NCBI GenBank assembly: GCA_043228905.1
Contig: JBHGNT010000003.1
Location: forward strand, 10,044,001-10,108,000
Source of the DNA: Azolla caroliniana
Taxonomy: Eukaryota > Polypodiophyta
Direction: 5' to 3'
DNA: 64,000 nt
The notes under the pieces are model-generated. The model was not told the DNA's origin and searched no databases. It saw only the letters and a list, made by a program, of their open reading frames with translations. Positions 45,797 to 57,066 of this stretch are shown piece by piece; within the stretch, counting starts at the first letter, position 1, and every line of letters starts with the position of its first letter. A program made the position numbers and the translations under genes.

Positions 45797-47103
45797 TGAC
45801 GCCGGATGCGTCATGGACGAGGGACGAGACCAACCGGATCCGGAAGAAAGCATATCGATTCTTTCTCTGGGACGGATACTTATGGAAGCACCTGAAGAAG
45901 AGGAACGGCGTCCCGCTCCGGGTGGTGGCGATGAAGGAAGAGCAGGAGGAGCTGCTGACGGCCTACCACGACAGCCCTTGGGCTGGACACCGTGGAATGT
46001 GGGCCACGTTTGAGAAGATAAAGGGGAAGTACTGGTGGTCGGGACTGTACCGGGACGTGCATCGGTTCGTGACAACTTGCGAGAGCTGTCAGATGCACTC
46101 CTTAGTCCGACATCGAGACGAGCTTCACCCTACGTACCCTCCGACCATCCACTTCAAATGGATGGTAGATCTGGTGACGATGCCGATGGGAGTAGGACAG
46201 ATGCGGTATCTGGCCCTGGCTCGGGAGGATCTGACGAACCAGGTGGAAGGCCGAGCCCTTCAGAGCAAAACGACCGCGGCCGTATGTCGGTTCCTGATCG
46301 AGGACGTGATATGCCGGTACGGGTGCGTCGGGAAGATCGTGGCTGATCACAGGGAGTTGGACGCCGAAGAGGCCGAGGAGCTGTTCGACCGGCTAGGAGT
46401 CAAGCTCTCGCTTACCACTGCGTACAATCCGGAGGCGAATGGGAAGGTGGAGCGCGGACACGGACCTATCGTCAAGGCGTTAGTTCGGGCATGCGGAGGT
46501 CAAGTCGGGAACTGGCCGCGGCTGCTGCCTTACGCGTTGTGGGCGGACCGAACTACGCAGAGTTCGGTAACCGGATTCATGCCGACAGAGCTCATGTTTG
46601 GGCAGAAGCCGATCATGCCGATGGAACGTACGATCTCCTCATGGGCAACCGTGGACTGGAGAGATGAGATGAGCCGGGAGGAACTGTTGGCGGCGCGCAT
46701 ACGACAGCTCGAGCGAAGACCGGAGGACGTGGAACAGGCTGCGGGAAAGCTTCGGGTGGCAAGGACGAAGAACAAAGCCCGGTTCGACCGAACGCACCGG
46801 CTCCGACCGAAGAAGATCGAGGAAGGCGACTGGGTGCTAGTCTACGACAGCAGCCTCGACAACCAGCACCGAGCAACACGGAAGTTCGCAAGAAGGTGGT
46901 TCGGGCCTTACGTGGTACAAAACACCAACGACAACGGGAAATACCATCTGGCGGAACTCGACGGTACGAGAATGGCGATACCGGTAGCTGGGAAGCGGAT
47001 CAAAGCGTTCAAGAAGCGTCACGACGACGAGCCGGATCCGGTTGACCTGGACCGCGACGACGAACGATCCGAAACTGAGGAAGAACCGACGGGCGGGGAA
47101 TGA
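45797..47103 (+). CDS. Gypsy-C integrase
   Basis: Frame +1 relative to RT-RNase H, joined at the T9 run. HHCC finger: AYHDSPWAGHRG...CESCQMHS. Catalytic core: MVDLVTMPM (Asp), KIVADHRELD (Asp) and YNPEANGKVERGH (Glu), the D,D-35-E triad. C-terminal DNA-binding domain with EEGDWVLVYDSSLD and RRWFGPYVVQN. The end is acidic, ETEEEPTGGE, with no chromodomain. Open throughout; whether it is expressed depends on the upstream shift. Confidence 0.85.
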
Positions 47104-47176
47104 AGACTGGACCGGTTTTCTCCGTCCCAGCTCAATTTGGCGCATGCTGGTGGATGCGCGGTTAGGTGGGGGCGGA

Positions 47177-47785
47177 TGTCGTGAAGAAAACCGTCCACAA
47201 GCTGAATCGGTGCACCGGAGCATAGGAACCGGCTCTTCATGCACGTACGCCTTATGTTGTACATAAGAGAGAATTAGGTACATAGAAGATCCTAGGTAGG
47301 TAGATTCGGTAGGTAGGAAGTTAATGGGAAACGGCTCCTTTCTTGCCTATAAAAGAGAGGGGAGTGTTGTCGGGTTGTGGGGGGGAAGGCTTCTCTCTCT
47401 TCCAAACTCCGTAGCTTCTTTCTGTGCGGGTTTTTCGGGAGGCTCGCGTTGCTCTGAGGAATGCCCGAGTGCTTCCGGCAGCACCTCCAACCCACTCCTT
47501 TCTTTCTGTGCGTTTACGAACAGGCATCGGCATCTGTTCGCCGGCCTATTCAGTTGTAACCGACTTCGTGCTTCTTGTTGTTTTTCTTTGTTAATATATA
47601 TATACATACATTTGTGTCTTTCTGTGTCGGTGTACCACTCGCGTCTTTGTGTCGAAGGGCCGTGTCCCTGTGAATCTACGCTCGCACGTAGTGGGTCCCT
47701 TCCCTTCTCCTTTCTCTCTTGCTCTTCGGTACAAGACCCCCGAGGTCCCGCCTCATTCCACGCATCCGCGAGGATTACCTCGACA
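47177..47785 (+). repeat. 3' LTR of Gypsy-C
   Basis: 609 bp, about 98% like the 5' LTR by eye. Preceded by the polypurine tract AGGTGGGGGCGGA. TATAAAA at 47348-47354. Confidence 0.92.
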
Positions 47786-47839
47786 CCGGGTCTTCCGTTG
47801 CCGGGTACTCCACATCTGGTTTCCTAACAAACTCCCCCT

Positions 47840-48360
47840 TCACTCCGGCATGGGATGTCTTACTAGTCCGATCCGCTTCCGACATGCATCCAGCTTGTCA
47901 AGTATCAGTACTTTGGTCAGCATATCTGACTCGTTCTCGGCCATGTGGATCTTCGTCAACGCGAACTCTCGATCTTCTACTTGCTCCCGGATCCATTGAT
48001 ACCTACGCTTGATGTGCTTCGTCTTGGAATGGTAGGCCGCATTCTTAGCAAGGTGGATGGCATTTTGACTGTCGCAATAGAGTCGATATTCATCTTGCCG
48101 GATACCGAGCTCTCCGATGATGTCCTTCATCCATAATATTTCCTTGCCGACTTCCACAACTGCCATGTACTCCGCCTCCGTGGTTGACAATGCAACCGTC
48201 TTTTGCAGTCTCGACTGCCATGAAACAGCTCCCCCTGCATATGTCATTACATACCCGGATGTAGAACGGTTGGTATCCTCATCAGCCAACATGTCTGAAT
48301 CGGTGAAACCGTCAAGTTGAGGTTTACCGGAGCCGAATCGGAGACACATATCCTCTGCTT
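47840..48360 (-). pseudogene. Copia-C RNase H and pol C-terminus
   Basis: Minus strand. CLRFGSGKPQLDGFTDSDML (first Asp), DTNRSTSGYVMTYAGGAVSW, LSTTEAEYMAV (Glu), LYCDSQNAIHLAKN (Asp) and HSKTKHIKRRYQWIREQ are the classic copia RNase H. It ends HPMPE with TGA at 47840-47842, next to the polypurine tract and LTR. At about 48360 it is cut off and joined to the Gypsy-B 3' ORF, so upstream pol is missing. Confidence 0.85.
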
Positions 48361-48399
48361 GAGTCCCGACATTCATTCTTGCCGCCAGGGTGTCCGTTT

Positions 48400-49433
48400 C
48401 TTGTTGCACCGGTTGGTGGAGTGGGCTCTTCAGGGGCCGTGCCGGTGTCTCCTCGTGTGTGTTCGTCGGCCGCTTCCGGCTGGCGCGCTCCTTTGCCGCC
48501 CACCTTCTCTGCGTCGGCCGTCTTCCCTTTAGTGGCCTTGGAGGCCAATAATTGTTGCCGTTTCGAAGCAGGTTTCGGGGTGTCGTCCGTTGCTCTTCCC
48601 CGCTTCTTGGTTTGGACGGGCTCGACCGGTGGCACCAACAGGGTGAGCCATTGCATCACCGCATGCCATATTTTCTGGCCTTCCTTGCCGTCCTTTCCTC
48701 TTACTATATCAATAGCCGTACACAGCCCGTCGGCGACCAACACCGGCCAATCTACCTTGACCCCTTCGTATGTCGCGATAATCAAGCCTGCTCGATTCTG
48801 AGGCATGACGGGGGGTCGAGGGTATACGTGGCCGAATTCATGGAGCACACGGGCAATTTCGCGGAATAACATATCTTCGCCGCCCTGTGTCCTGTAGCCC
48901 TTGCTGGCGAGAGAGTACTCACCGAAATATTTGATGAGTTGCTCGGAGGTAGGTTTGTCGATCGTGTAGATGCCTCCCTCCGTAAGGCCTATTAACGCAC
49001 GGATCGCCTCCTCCGTGATCACCTCTGTGTCGATTTCATTGATAATCTTTTCGGCCTCCTTGTGTGGCGCCGCCTCCATGATCGTTAAGAAACCCTCCAG
49101 TCCGTGTTGCTGTAGCCATTTCTTGGCGGCTTCAGACAGTGTTTGGCAGTCCATCTCTGCGTCGAGGTCGGAGAGCGTTGGCGAGGTTTGATGGTGGAGA
49201 GAGTGTGAGAGAGAAAGTTCTGAGTGAGGGGGTTCTCTGTGCGTGAGCTCTCTGCGATTGATCTTTACGCGTCTGTCTGCGTCTGTTCTCCTTGGTTCGC
49301 GGTAGGAGAAGGTCTCGATGCGTGGGGGTTTTTCTCTTTGCATCTTGGCACCTTTTTCGAGACTCCGCATGTGCAAGTCGTGTACTATAATAGCATTGTG
49401 TGCCATGTGGCGGTGGTTTAATGTCCTATTCAT
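48400..49433 (-). CDS. Extra ORF downstream of Gypsy-B pol
   Basis: An open frame of about 340 residues on the pol strand, starting about 145 bp after the pol stop; the conserved-looking part starts at an internal Met (49154, MDCQTLSEAAKKWLQQHG). Core: EGFLTIMEAAPHKEAEKI, EEAIRALIGLTEGGIY, KYFGEYSLASKGYRT, VMPQNRAGLIIATYEGVKVD, ADGLCTAIDIVRGK. The order (a short helical start, a 'selected promoter-like' I..L.GL, then a P...I..A...G...P.L) resembles the 'putative plant transposon protein' domain found in 3' ORFs of Athila-type elements; that is inference. The C-terminus is basic then Pro/Glu-rich (KKRGRATDDTPKPASKRQQL). No signal peptide or membrane segment, so not a classic envelope protein. 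Its 3' end runs into Copia-C. Confidence 0.55.
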
Positions 49434-49576
49434 AGCCCCTCGTACCTTTTCAACGTGCCTCTTTACTCCTCGTTTGCATGGCCGTTTCCACCACTCCTTT
49501 CCATGATTTATTTGATTCGCTCCTTTATTTTATTATTTTATTATTATTATTAGTTTTGTAAAGTTAATTGTGTGGT

Positions 49577-49850
49577 TAATTTTTCTCCGGTCCTGTCGGA
49601 CCCTTACCCGAAACGCGCACCTTGCCGGCCTCTTGACTCTTTGCCGTCGCTATGCTCTCCTCGGTTGCCGTTGTGGTTGGCCTGCCGGTGTCCGATTCGG
49701 CGTCGGCCCTTTGTTCAAATGGGTTCTTTGGCATAGGTCCTTTGTATAGCTTTAGTCTAAATCTGTTGACCCATTTGTATGGCGAGTGTTCCTAACTGGT
49801 AAGACCCATTGAACCCGTGTGTGATCCAGTACGGTCCGGTCCATCTAAAC
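49577..49850 (-). pseudogene. Gypsy-B pol C-terminus
   Basis: Continues the integrase C-terminal domain from beyond Gypsy-A. Across the insertion the frame reads MPGKLLFRW then TGPYWITHGF; after a frame change it gives YKWVN and RLKLYKGPMPKNPFEQ and ends in TAA near 49577. Excising Gypsy-A and one TAAAC copy restores this sequence. Confidence 0.7.
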
Positions 49851-50305
49851 TATTATAGATCTAAGTACTAAAGTAAGCTTAAGATAAGGATAAAGAAATG
49901 AAAGATAGAAAGGAGAAAGAGAAAGAAGGGTGCCGATCCACCCGACCACCCCCGAGCGAAGGGATCGAGACGGACTCGAGCCTCGATCGGCGTCCCATAC
50001 CACCGCCGTGGCGTCGAGTCGTACCTGGTGCTGGCGCGCTCGCTACAAGAGTTGACCCACCACACGAGCAGAGTCTCGATGTAGTCAAAAGATGATCAAA
50101 TGAGGGTAGCTAGGCCTCTTATTTATAGCGATACCCAAGGCCCCCAGGCAAGTTCACACTTGACCTAATGGGTTGTCTCAATCCCGAGGATTAAAAGTAA
50201 TCCTCCCCTTCTTTACACTCTCGTTTAACCCTCACACTTATCCACGTGTATAGAATACTACGGTAAATTCTTACCACGGGATATTATATGGTCATGCCCG
50301 TAACA
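49851..50305 (-). repeat. 3' LTR of Gypsy-A
   Basis: 455 bp, minus-strand TGTTACGGGCATGACC to TCTATAATA. Contains the family TATAAATA motif. Confidence 0.95.
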
Positions 50306-53300
50306 TACTCCCCCTCTTTAAAACATTGCACTCTTGCAATGGAAAGTTAGGGAAGTTAGTTCTAAGGGTATTTTCGCGTTCCCATGTGGCATCTTTTATT
50401 GATTTATCCATCCATTTTATTTTGAATTCTCGGATTTCTTTAGTACGTAATTTTTTGGTTTTAACATCGAGAATTCTTTCTGGTACATGTGGTTTAGAAG
50501 ATAATTCTTCAGAAGTAACCAGAGTTTCAGTCGTAACTGTATTGTCGCCAGAACCTAGAAGTTCTTTTAGACGACTCACATGAAAGACTGGATGAATTCC
50601 GACACCATCGGGAAGAGCGAGACGATAGGCTGATGAACCAATGCGTTTGAGGACTGTAAAAGGTCCACAAAACTGTGGGGCTAACTTAGCGCACTTACCC
50701 GTAGACAATGTCTTAGAATTGTGAGGTACACGTAAAAATACCTTCTGTCCAAGGTTGAATACACGAGGTTGCCTATGATGATTGGCATAAAAACGCGCTC
50801 TATCTTGAGCTGTTTTTATATTATCTCGTGCAATATGCAACATATCTTGCATATCCCGAAGAAAGTTTTGCGTACTTCGCAACTCATCATGATGTATATT
50901 AACATCAATCGGGGCTCGTGGCTAAAAACCATACATCAACATAAAAGGACTATATCCCGTCGACGTATGCTTGGAGCTGTTATAAGCAAACTCCAAAATT
51001 GGGAGATAACGTTCCCTTTTTGTTGGTTTTGCACCAACGTATGCTCGAAGCATGTCCTCAATAATTTGATTTACTCGTTCTGTCTGTCCATCGGATTGAG
51101 GATGATCCGTGGAGCTCATGCTCAACGTAGTTTCTAACTTCTTAAAGACTTGTGTCCAGAAGTCACTAGTAAACTTTGGATCTCGATCACTCACGATATC
51201 CATCGGTAACCCATAAAAACGAAACAATTCGTCAACGAATTGGTAAGCCAATTCAGGAGCTGTTACCGTGGTTTTAGTAGCAATAAATCTGGCCATTTTA
51301 GTTAGTCGATCAACGACAACCCAGATGGCATCATGACCTTTTTGGGTGCGAGGAAGGCTAACAATAAAATCCATGGATATACTTTAGCACTTATTATTGG
51401 GAATGTCCAAGGGATGTAAAAGTCTTGCGGCTTTAAGTCGCTCGGCTTTGTTAACCTGACACTGGTGACATTTAGTCACATAGCTATGTATGTCAGGACG
51501 CATCTTAGGCCAATAAAATTGAGTGGAGATGAGAACGAGTGTACGATGTATTCCAGGGTGCCCTGTTGAGGGTGCATCATGGCATTCAAAAAGAATCCTC
51601 TTTTTGACCTCGGGTAAATGTGGAACACAAACCTTCCCATTACGGTAGAGCAAACCGTAAGCAATGTGGAAGTATTCCTTCGAGGATGTGGTGGTGTCTG
51701 TTCCAGACTCAACTCTTGCCCAGTATTTTGCGAAATAACTGTCATCAAGATACTTTCCTCGAAGGTGATCATAAAGATCTGATGATATTTCAGTGAAGCT
51801 AAGCGTGTTAACTTCACGGATGCGACTTAGTGCATCAGCGACAATGTTCATGGAACCTTTACGATATCGTATGGAAAAATCAAAGTCCTGGATGAGATCA
51901 GCCCATCGTGCCTTACGACCTTTCAGGTCTTGTTGGTCACAAAAATATTTCAAGGACTCGTGGTCCGTAGTTACCACAAAGTGATTTCCATAAAGATAAT
52001 GGCGCCATGTTTTGAGCGCATGTATAACTGCAAATAATTCCTTTTCTTGAACGGTATACCGACATTGAGCAGAATCAAGTTTCTTACTCTCGAATGCTAT
52101 TGGTTTACCATCTTGATACAAGACAGCACCTATAGCATAATCGCTTGCATCGGTTTCAACCTCAAAAGGTTTTGAAGGATCGGGTAAAAGAAGTGAAGGA
52201 GCCTTGCAAACCAGGTCCTTGAGTTCCTTAAAGGCAAGGTCTAGTGTAGCATTCCACACAATAGGTTTTGTAGACTTACGCGTTTGACCTTTTAAAAGAT
52301 CAGTAAACGGCGTCGTCAATTGGGAGTAATTACGAAGAGACTTTCGCAAAAACCCCACAAAACCAAGGAATGATCGAACTTCTCGAATATTCCGAAGAGT
52401 GGGCCAAAGCTTGATTTTCTCAATGCGAGAAGGATCAATTTCAACTCCTCGTTCGGTTATGAGATTTCCTAGATAAGTAATTGATTTCTTGAAGAACTCA
52501 CATTTTGTCTAGCATGTTCTTGTAATGTACGGCTATAAACTAAAATATCATCCAAGAAAATAACGACAAATTTTCCAAGTTGTTCTCGGAAAATGTCATT
52601 CATTTCTTGTTGAAAAGTAGCCGGAGCATTGGTCAAACCAAAAGGCATAACCAAAAACTCGTAATGGCCATAGCGCGTACGAAATGCCGTTTTAGGAACA
52701 TTGTCCTCACTTATTCGTATTTGATGGTTGCCAGTACGGAGATCAAGTTTCGTAAAATACCGAGCTCCCTGGAGACGGTCAATTAGATCGTCAGCCCGGG
52801 GCAATGGATACGAATTCTTGATCGTCACTTTATTCAAGCGTCGGTAATTAATACACATACGCCATGTGCCCTCTTTCTTTTTAACCAAGAGAACTGGTGC
52901 ACCCCATGGAGATTTACTATAACGTATATAACCCATTCGTAAATAGTCCTTGAGTTGCTTAGATACCTCATCTTCTTCGGATCGACTTAAGCGATACGGA
53001 GGTATACTTATTGGTGCAACACCAGGTACAATATCTATACGATGGTCTGTATTACGTTTAGGAGGTAACCCATCAGGTAGTTCACTTGGAAAAACATCAT
53101 GAAAATCATTTAAGATTTCATCAAGTTGTTGTTGTTCAAAATATGTTAATTGAATCGGGACATTATCGATATTGTAAACGTGAATGTCCGGATCAAGTAC
53201 ACAATAAAATAACGTAGAACAAGACAACTCGGATATTGATGGACACGAGGAAACAATCGAGAGGGATTGTTTTTTTACACATTGAATAAAATGCATACAA

Positions 53301-54670
53301 TCGTTCAGTACAAAAGAAATGGAATGACGAACCCAATCAATAAATAAAGAAGAGTTTTTATTATAAAACCAGGGATAACCCAGTATTACATCGGTGGTAC
53401 AAAGATTCATTACATGGAAGTCTACTTCCTCTATATAAGTATCAATAGAAATTCCTAATGAATGAATCGCCCCGTTGATGTATTGTACTCTTCCAGCAGC
53501 CAAGTGCACCGTGTAGGTGTGATCACTTACGGTGGGTTGGATTCCCCATATCTGAACCAAACGATCATTCACAAAATTGTGTGAGCTTCCCGAATCAAAT
53601 AAAAATTGTATGGGAGATCCATTGATATACCCGTTTGCACGTAGTAAATCATTGGGACCCAATACATAGTGAGGGAAAGAACATTGACAATTACTTAAAT
53701 GATGTGTATAGACCTGAAGGACATTAGGAATCTGACCTTTATGGTCTGCAGCTTTAGCTTTGTTGTCGTGCTCTTTCCGTTGGAGCTTTCGACATTGATC
53801 TTTTGTATGACCCTTCTTTTTGCAGAATACACAAAAAGGATGTTGTCGCTTATAATCGCGATCCAGGAATTCGTTGGGTGTCTTGCGTTTCCCAACAAAT
53901 TGCAACTGCTTAGTCCCAGGCGTTTCGTTGGGTTTGTTATGGTCCTTCTTCGAAGTGCGTTGATAGCGAAGAACTATTTCAACGGCCTCTTCAAAGGATT
54001 TTGACTCCTTATCGTGCACTATCCAGTGATAGTCCGAATTGGGGATGCCATTGACAAAACAAGCTATCAACCAATTGTCCCCTTCTAGACCCGATTTTTG
54101 GATTTGGGTTCTAGCATGGTGAACATAGTCTTCTAGCGAGGAAAATTTCCTGCTAGAGAGGTTCATTAAAGCTTGTGCTGCCTCGGTTCGAGAGGGAGGT
54201 TGCAGAAATTGGCCCTTAAAAACCGTGACAAAATCTGTCCAGGTATCGGGCAATTTCCCCATAGTACGGAGGCCACGCCACCAGGCGGCGGCCTTACCCC
54301 CGAGTTCTCGACCGACATATGCAATCTTCGTACTATCTTGCGTGGGATAGAGCTCAAAATGAGACTCCCATCGTCCCAGCCATGTGCAGATTGCTTCTTC
54401 GGTTCTTTCCTTTTTGTCTCCCGTAAATGGCTTAACGACAAATGATGGTTCACCTTGTCGCTCATCAGGTCTATTAGTCTCACGTTGTAGACTAATGACA
54501 CGTGCCTCAAGAGCACTCTGAGATTGCCGAAGTTCGGTCATCTGTTGAGCGGTGAAACTAAGGTATTGGGTTATTTGTGCCAAATACATCTTAGTGGACA
54601 TTTGTCCAGGAGGATTCCCTTGAGTTCCTTCCGCTTGAGCGGATGACATCGGGTCGTTAATTTGAGCCAT
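50292..54670 (-). pseudogene. Gypsy-A gag-pol polyprotein
   Basis: Start ATG at 54670 ([15 protein letters not shown]). Gag capsid region about residues 80-240 ([17 protein letters not shown]); CCHC knuckle [14 protein letters not shown] at 280-293; protease [14 protein letters not shown] with [28 protein letters not shown] and [12 protein letters not shown]. Near 52510 a 55-bp deletion relative to copy 1 shifts the frame. RNase H and the integrase finger follow (52358-51384), then a stop where copy 1 has Trp-Glu, the integrase core (51374-50922; MDFIVSLP, IVSDRDPKF, GQTERVN), a stop near 50920 (CAG to TAG), and the C-terminal part with a chromodomain (50882-50292). Three lesions; inactive. 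Confidence 0.92.
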
Positions 54671-55127
54671 TAAAGATTATTTCTGGAAAACAAATAGGAT
54701 AAGGTCAGAGATATAGTCATAACATCATGTCGTGATGTAAACATATCATGGGCGAGCATTAATCGATATCATTATCTCACGTCAATACCCCTCTAGACGT
54801 ATGAGATGAGGTTCAAGATCAGGTTACTATGGTAACACAAAGGTGTTTTAAAAACCATGGGGGTGACAAATAAATGTCTTTCCCTGATCTCTATATCGAT
54901 TTTTTCATGGTGGCTCCCCGAGGCTCAACCATGTATGTTCGCGTCATGAATAGTTTATACACGAAAAAAAAAATGTTAACAATAAACTATGTTTCGGTGC
55001 CCACATAAGTGGTTTCGGCTCTTTAAGTCCTATTACGAGGACCCCGATGTGCACTTAGACCTTAAGTCTAAACATGTGTTATAGTCATATGTATCAAGGA
55101 TATTGTATGGTCTTGGTCATATTTGAA

Positions 55128-55185
55128 CTCGAGACCTCGAGAACAAATACATTAAACACTTGAGCCAACCAAGTAAGTTGCTCTT
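55128..55185 (-). mobile_element. tRNA-like SINE head in the Gypsy-A leader
   Basis: Minus strand: TTGGCTCAAGTG (A box, one mismatch), then about 40 nt on TCTCGAGTTCAAAT (B box). The stretch TTGTTCTCGAGGTCTCGAG lies between. No anticodon arm. Could be part of the leader of this family and not a separate insertion; copy 1 lacks the region, so this cannot be tested here. Confidence 0.45.
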
Positions 55186-55854
55186 CTCGAATGCTTAATG
55201 TTTGATGCGTATAAGAGATATGCGAGGCAATTGATCATATATGTTTTTTTAAAAGAACATATATGTCAAGGGTCCTTATTTCGCCCTCATTTACCAAAAC
55301 TATGTTGGTACGTTACCTAACCTCAAGTCTCGTAATTACGATGGCATACGCCAAAGTGCAACCTAATGGTCAAGCCAAATGAGCCCTCGTTTCGTAGTAG
55401 GCTCACGTGGGCCATCACATGGTCACGTCATTACGAATGCCTCTCGTAAGAACGAGCTCATGGTGGCATCGTATCCATGTAACGAGGGAGGGATGTTGGA
55501 TACGTGCGTCATTGGAGCAACCTCACTTGAAATGGGTCAAGCCCTACGTACTCAACATCATTTTGGCTATTGGCGTTTCTTTACGTAACGAAATCGAGGT
55601 TGTCAACGGGGTTATCAACAATAAAAAAATGTTGAAAAAGGCATGGTGACAACGCCATTCTCACAAAAATGTGAGGATGGCCACCAACATCCTTTTCCCG
55701 ACCATGATAACTTTCGATATAATCACATAATAACGAATATACACATATGTTTACTTATCACATATATACGATCAAATACGTATATATGTGACCACATATG
55801 CCTATATTAAACATATCGTTATAGTAAATAGCCACAAATTATGTGATCGAGATA

Positions 55855-56125
55855 CGTAATCGAGGTATATACCTCTACGCACACGAAACATCCACAAAGA
55901 AGAGATCATCGTAATACGCAATGGAGGTATTGACCTCTTACGCATACGAGACCAAATGCATATCGTTTACAACAAATCAAGGTATTAAACTCATACGCAA
56001 ACGTAACATATGTTCGTGAACGTAATACGTAATTGAGGTATTAACCTCGTACGCATACGACACTCATCACATATTATTAATATGTCAAACAAGGTATTGA
56101 CCTCGTGCACATACGTAAACGTTTT
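55855..56125. repeat. Palindromic GAGGTATTGACCTC array in the Gypsy-A leader
   Basis: Five degenerate units about 50-60 bp apart, each with a near-palindrome (the first, GAGGTATATACCTC near 55862, is perfect) followed by TACGCATACGA or a close variant. Confidence 0.75.
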
Positions 56126-56361
56126 AGATAATCAATTAAAGACTACTACAACATCATTGACTTAATGAAAAAAATTACATATAAACTAAACACATGATTA
56201 GATGGGAGAAGAGAGAATAGAAAGAAAAATTATGGAAAGAGTTACCGAAGTTCTTTGTTGATCGTTGTCTGGATCAAGGCCAACCGCACAACGATCGATC
56301 ATCATCAATCAAAAGACAAATGAAAAACAAAGAAACATTAGTACAAAAATCTGATACCAAA

Positions 56362-56816
56362 TATTATAAATCTTAGTACTAAAGTAAGCTTAAGATAAGG
56401 ATAAAGAAATGAAAGATAGAAAGGAGAAAGAGAAAGAAGGGTGCCGATCCACCCGACCACCCCCAAGCGAAGGGATCGAGACGGACTCGAGCCTCGATCG
56501 GCGTCCCATACCACCGTCGTGGCATCGAGTCGTAGCTGGTGCTGGCGCGCTCGCTACAAGAGTTGACCCACCACACGAGCAGAGTCTCGATGTAGTCAAA
56601 AGATGATCAAATGAGGGTAGCTAGGCCTCTTATTTATAGTGATAACCAAGGCCCCCAGGCAAGTTCACACTTGACCTAATGGGTTGTCTCAATCCCGAGG
56701 ATTAAAAGTAATCCTCCCCTTCTTTACACTCTCGTTTAACCCTCACACTTATCCACGTGTATAGAATACTACGGTAAATTCTTACCACGGGATATTATAT
56801 GGTCATGCCCGTAACA
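56362..56816 (-). repeat. 5' LTR of Gypsy-A
   Basis: 455 bp, next to the primer site. Differs from the 3' LTR at about ten positions, among them the AAATCTTAG/AGATCTAAG end. Confidence 0.95.
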
Positions 56817-57066
56817 TAAACAGTAGTTTGCCTGGCATTTTACCCATCCGGGTCTGGAACACTAGTACCGGCTTGCCGGTTTCAAACATCTTTTCGTTTC
56901 CCTTCCGGTGACGATCTACAAACGCTTTCCGTCTCCGTTGTTCCAATTCCAGGTGCATAATGCTCGCTAGTCAGTGTTCTTCTAGTTCACACAGAGCCTT
57001 TAACCGAATTGCCTTTGGTTCCTTTTCATTGAGTCATTCCCGAATCTGAATCCGTAAGCTCGGTAC

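Larger units (their letters stand above)
40881..47785 (+). mobile_element. Gypsy-C: GC-rich Ty3 element of unusual lineage
   Basis: A 6.9-kb element with LTRs of 608 and 609 bp, flanked by CCGG (40877-40880 and 47786-47789; ACCGG if the last LTR base is counted). It carries gag, protease, RT-RNase H and integrase in the standard Ty3 order. The coding DNA is strongly GC-rich against AT-rich surroundings. RT has FLDD and a motif series (SGYD.FQLAV, LPQGGTNSVAHM, FLDDIPIK) that I associate with Ty3 elements of fungi and non-seed plants, not with classic plant Tat/Athila or chromovirus clades. No chromodomain is seen. LTRs differ at about 14 positions, so insertion is fairly recent; yet pol has two stops and frame changes. 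Confidence 0.88.
40429..47829 (-). repeat. 3' LTR of Copia-C, split by Gypsy-C
   Basis: The LTR starts at 47829 on the minus strand (TGTTAGGAAACC), next to a polypurine tract (47830-47841), runs to 47786, is interrupted by Gypsy-C (40881-47785), and continues from 40880 to about 40429. It carries GCCGGGTACTC on both sides of the insertion and CT microsatellite near 40620-40645. The far end near 40429 is estimated from a TG dinucleotide and resemblance to the Copia-B LTR. Confidence 0.65.
54671..56350 (-). other. Gypsy-A leader region
   Basis: About 1.7 kb without coding potential between the primer site and gag. Holds a palindrome array (55855-56125) and a tRNA-like SINE head (55128-55185). 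Confidence 0.7.
49851..56816 (-). mobile_element. Gypsy-A: full-length chromovirus
   Basis: A 6966-bp element with two 455-bp LTRs (49851-50305 and 56362-56816) and the 5-bp duplication TAAAC (49846-49850 and 56817-56821). Primer site 56351-56359 (TGGTATCAG on the minus strand, initiator-Met). A long leader (54671-56350) precedes the gag-pol gene. Polypurine tract AAAGAGGGGGAGTA is next to the 3' LTR. The LTRs differ at about ten positions. This is the reference copy for the solo LTR at 4795 and the rearranged copy at 16877. Inactivated by a 55-bp deletion and stops. Confidence 0.95.

Noticed and set aside
48400-49433. Envelope-like protein behind Gypsy-B pol
   Set aside because: No signal peptide, transmembrane segment or glycoprotein-like Cys pattern is visible.
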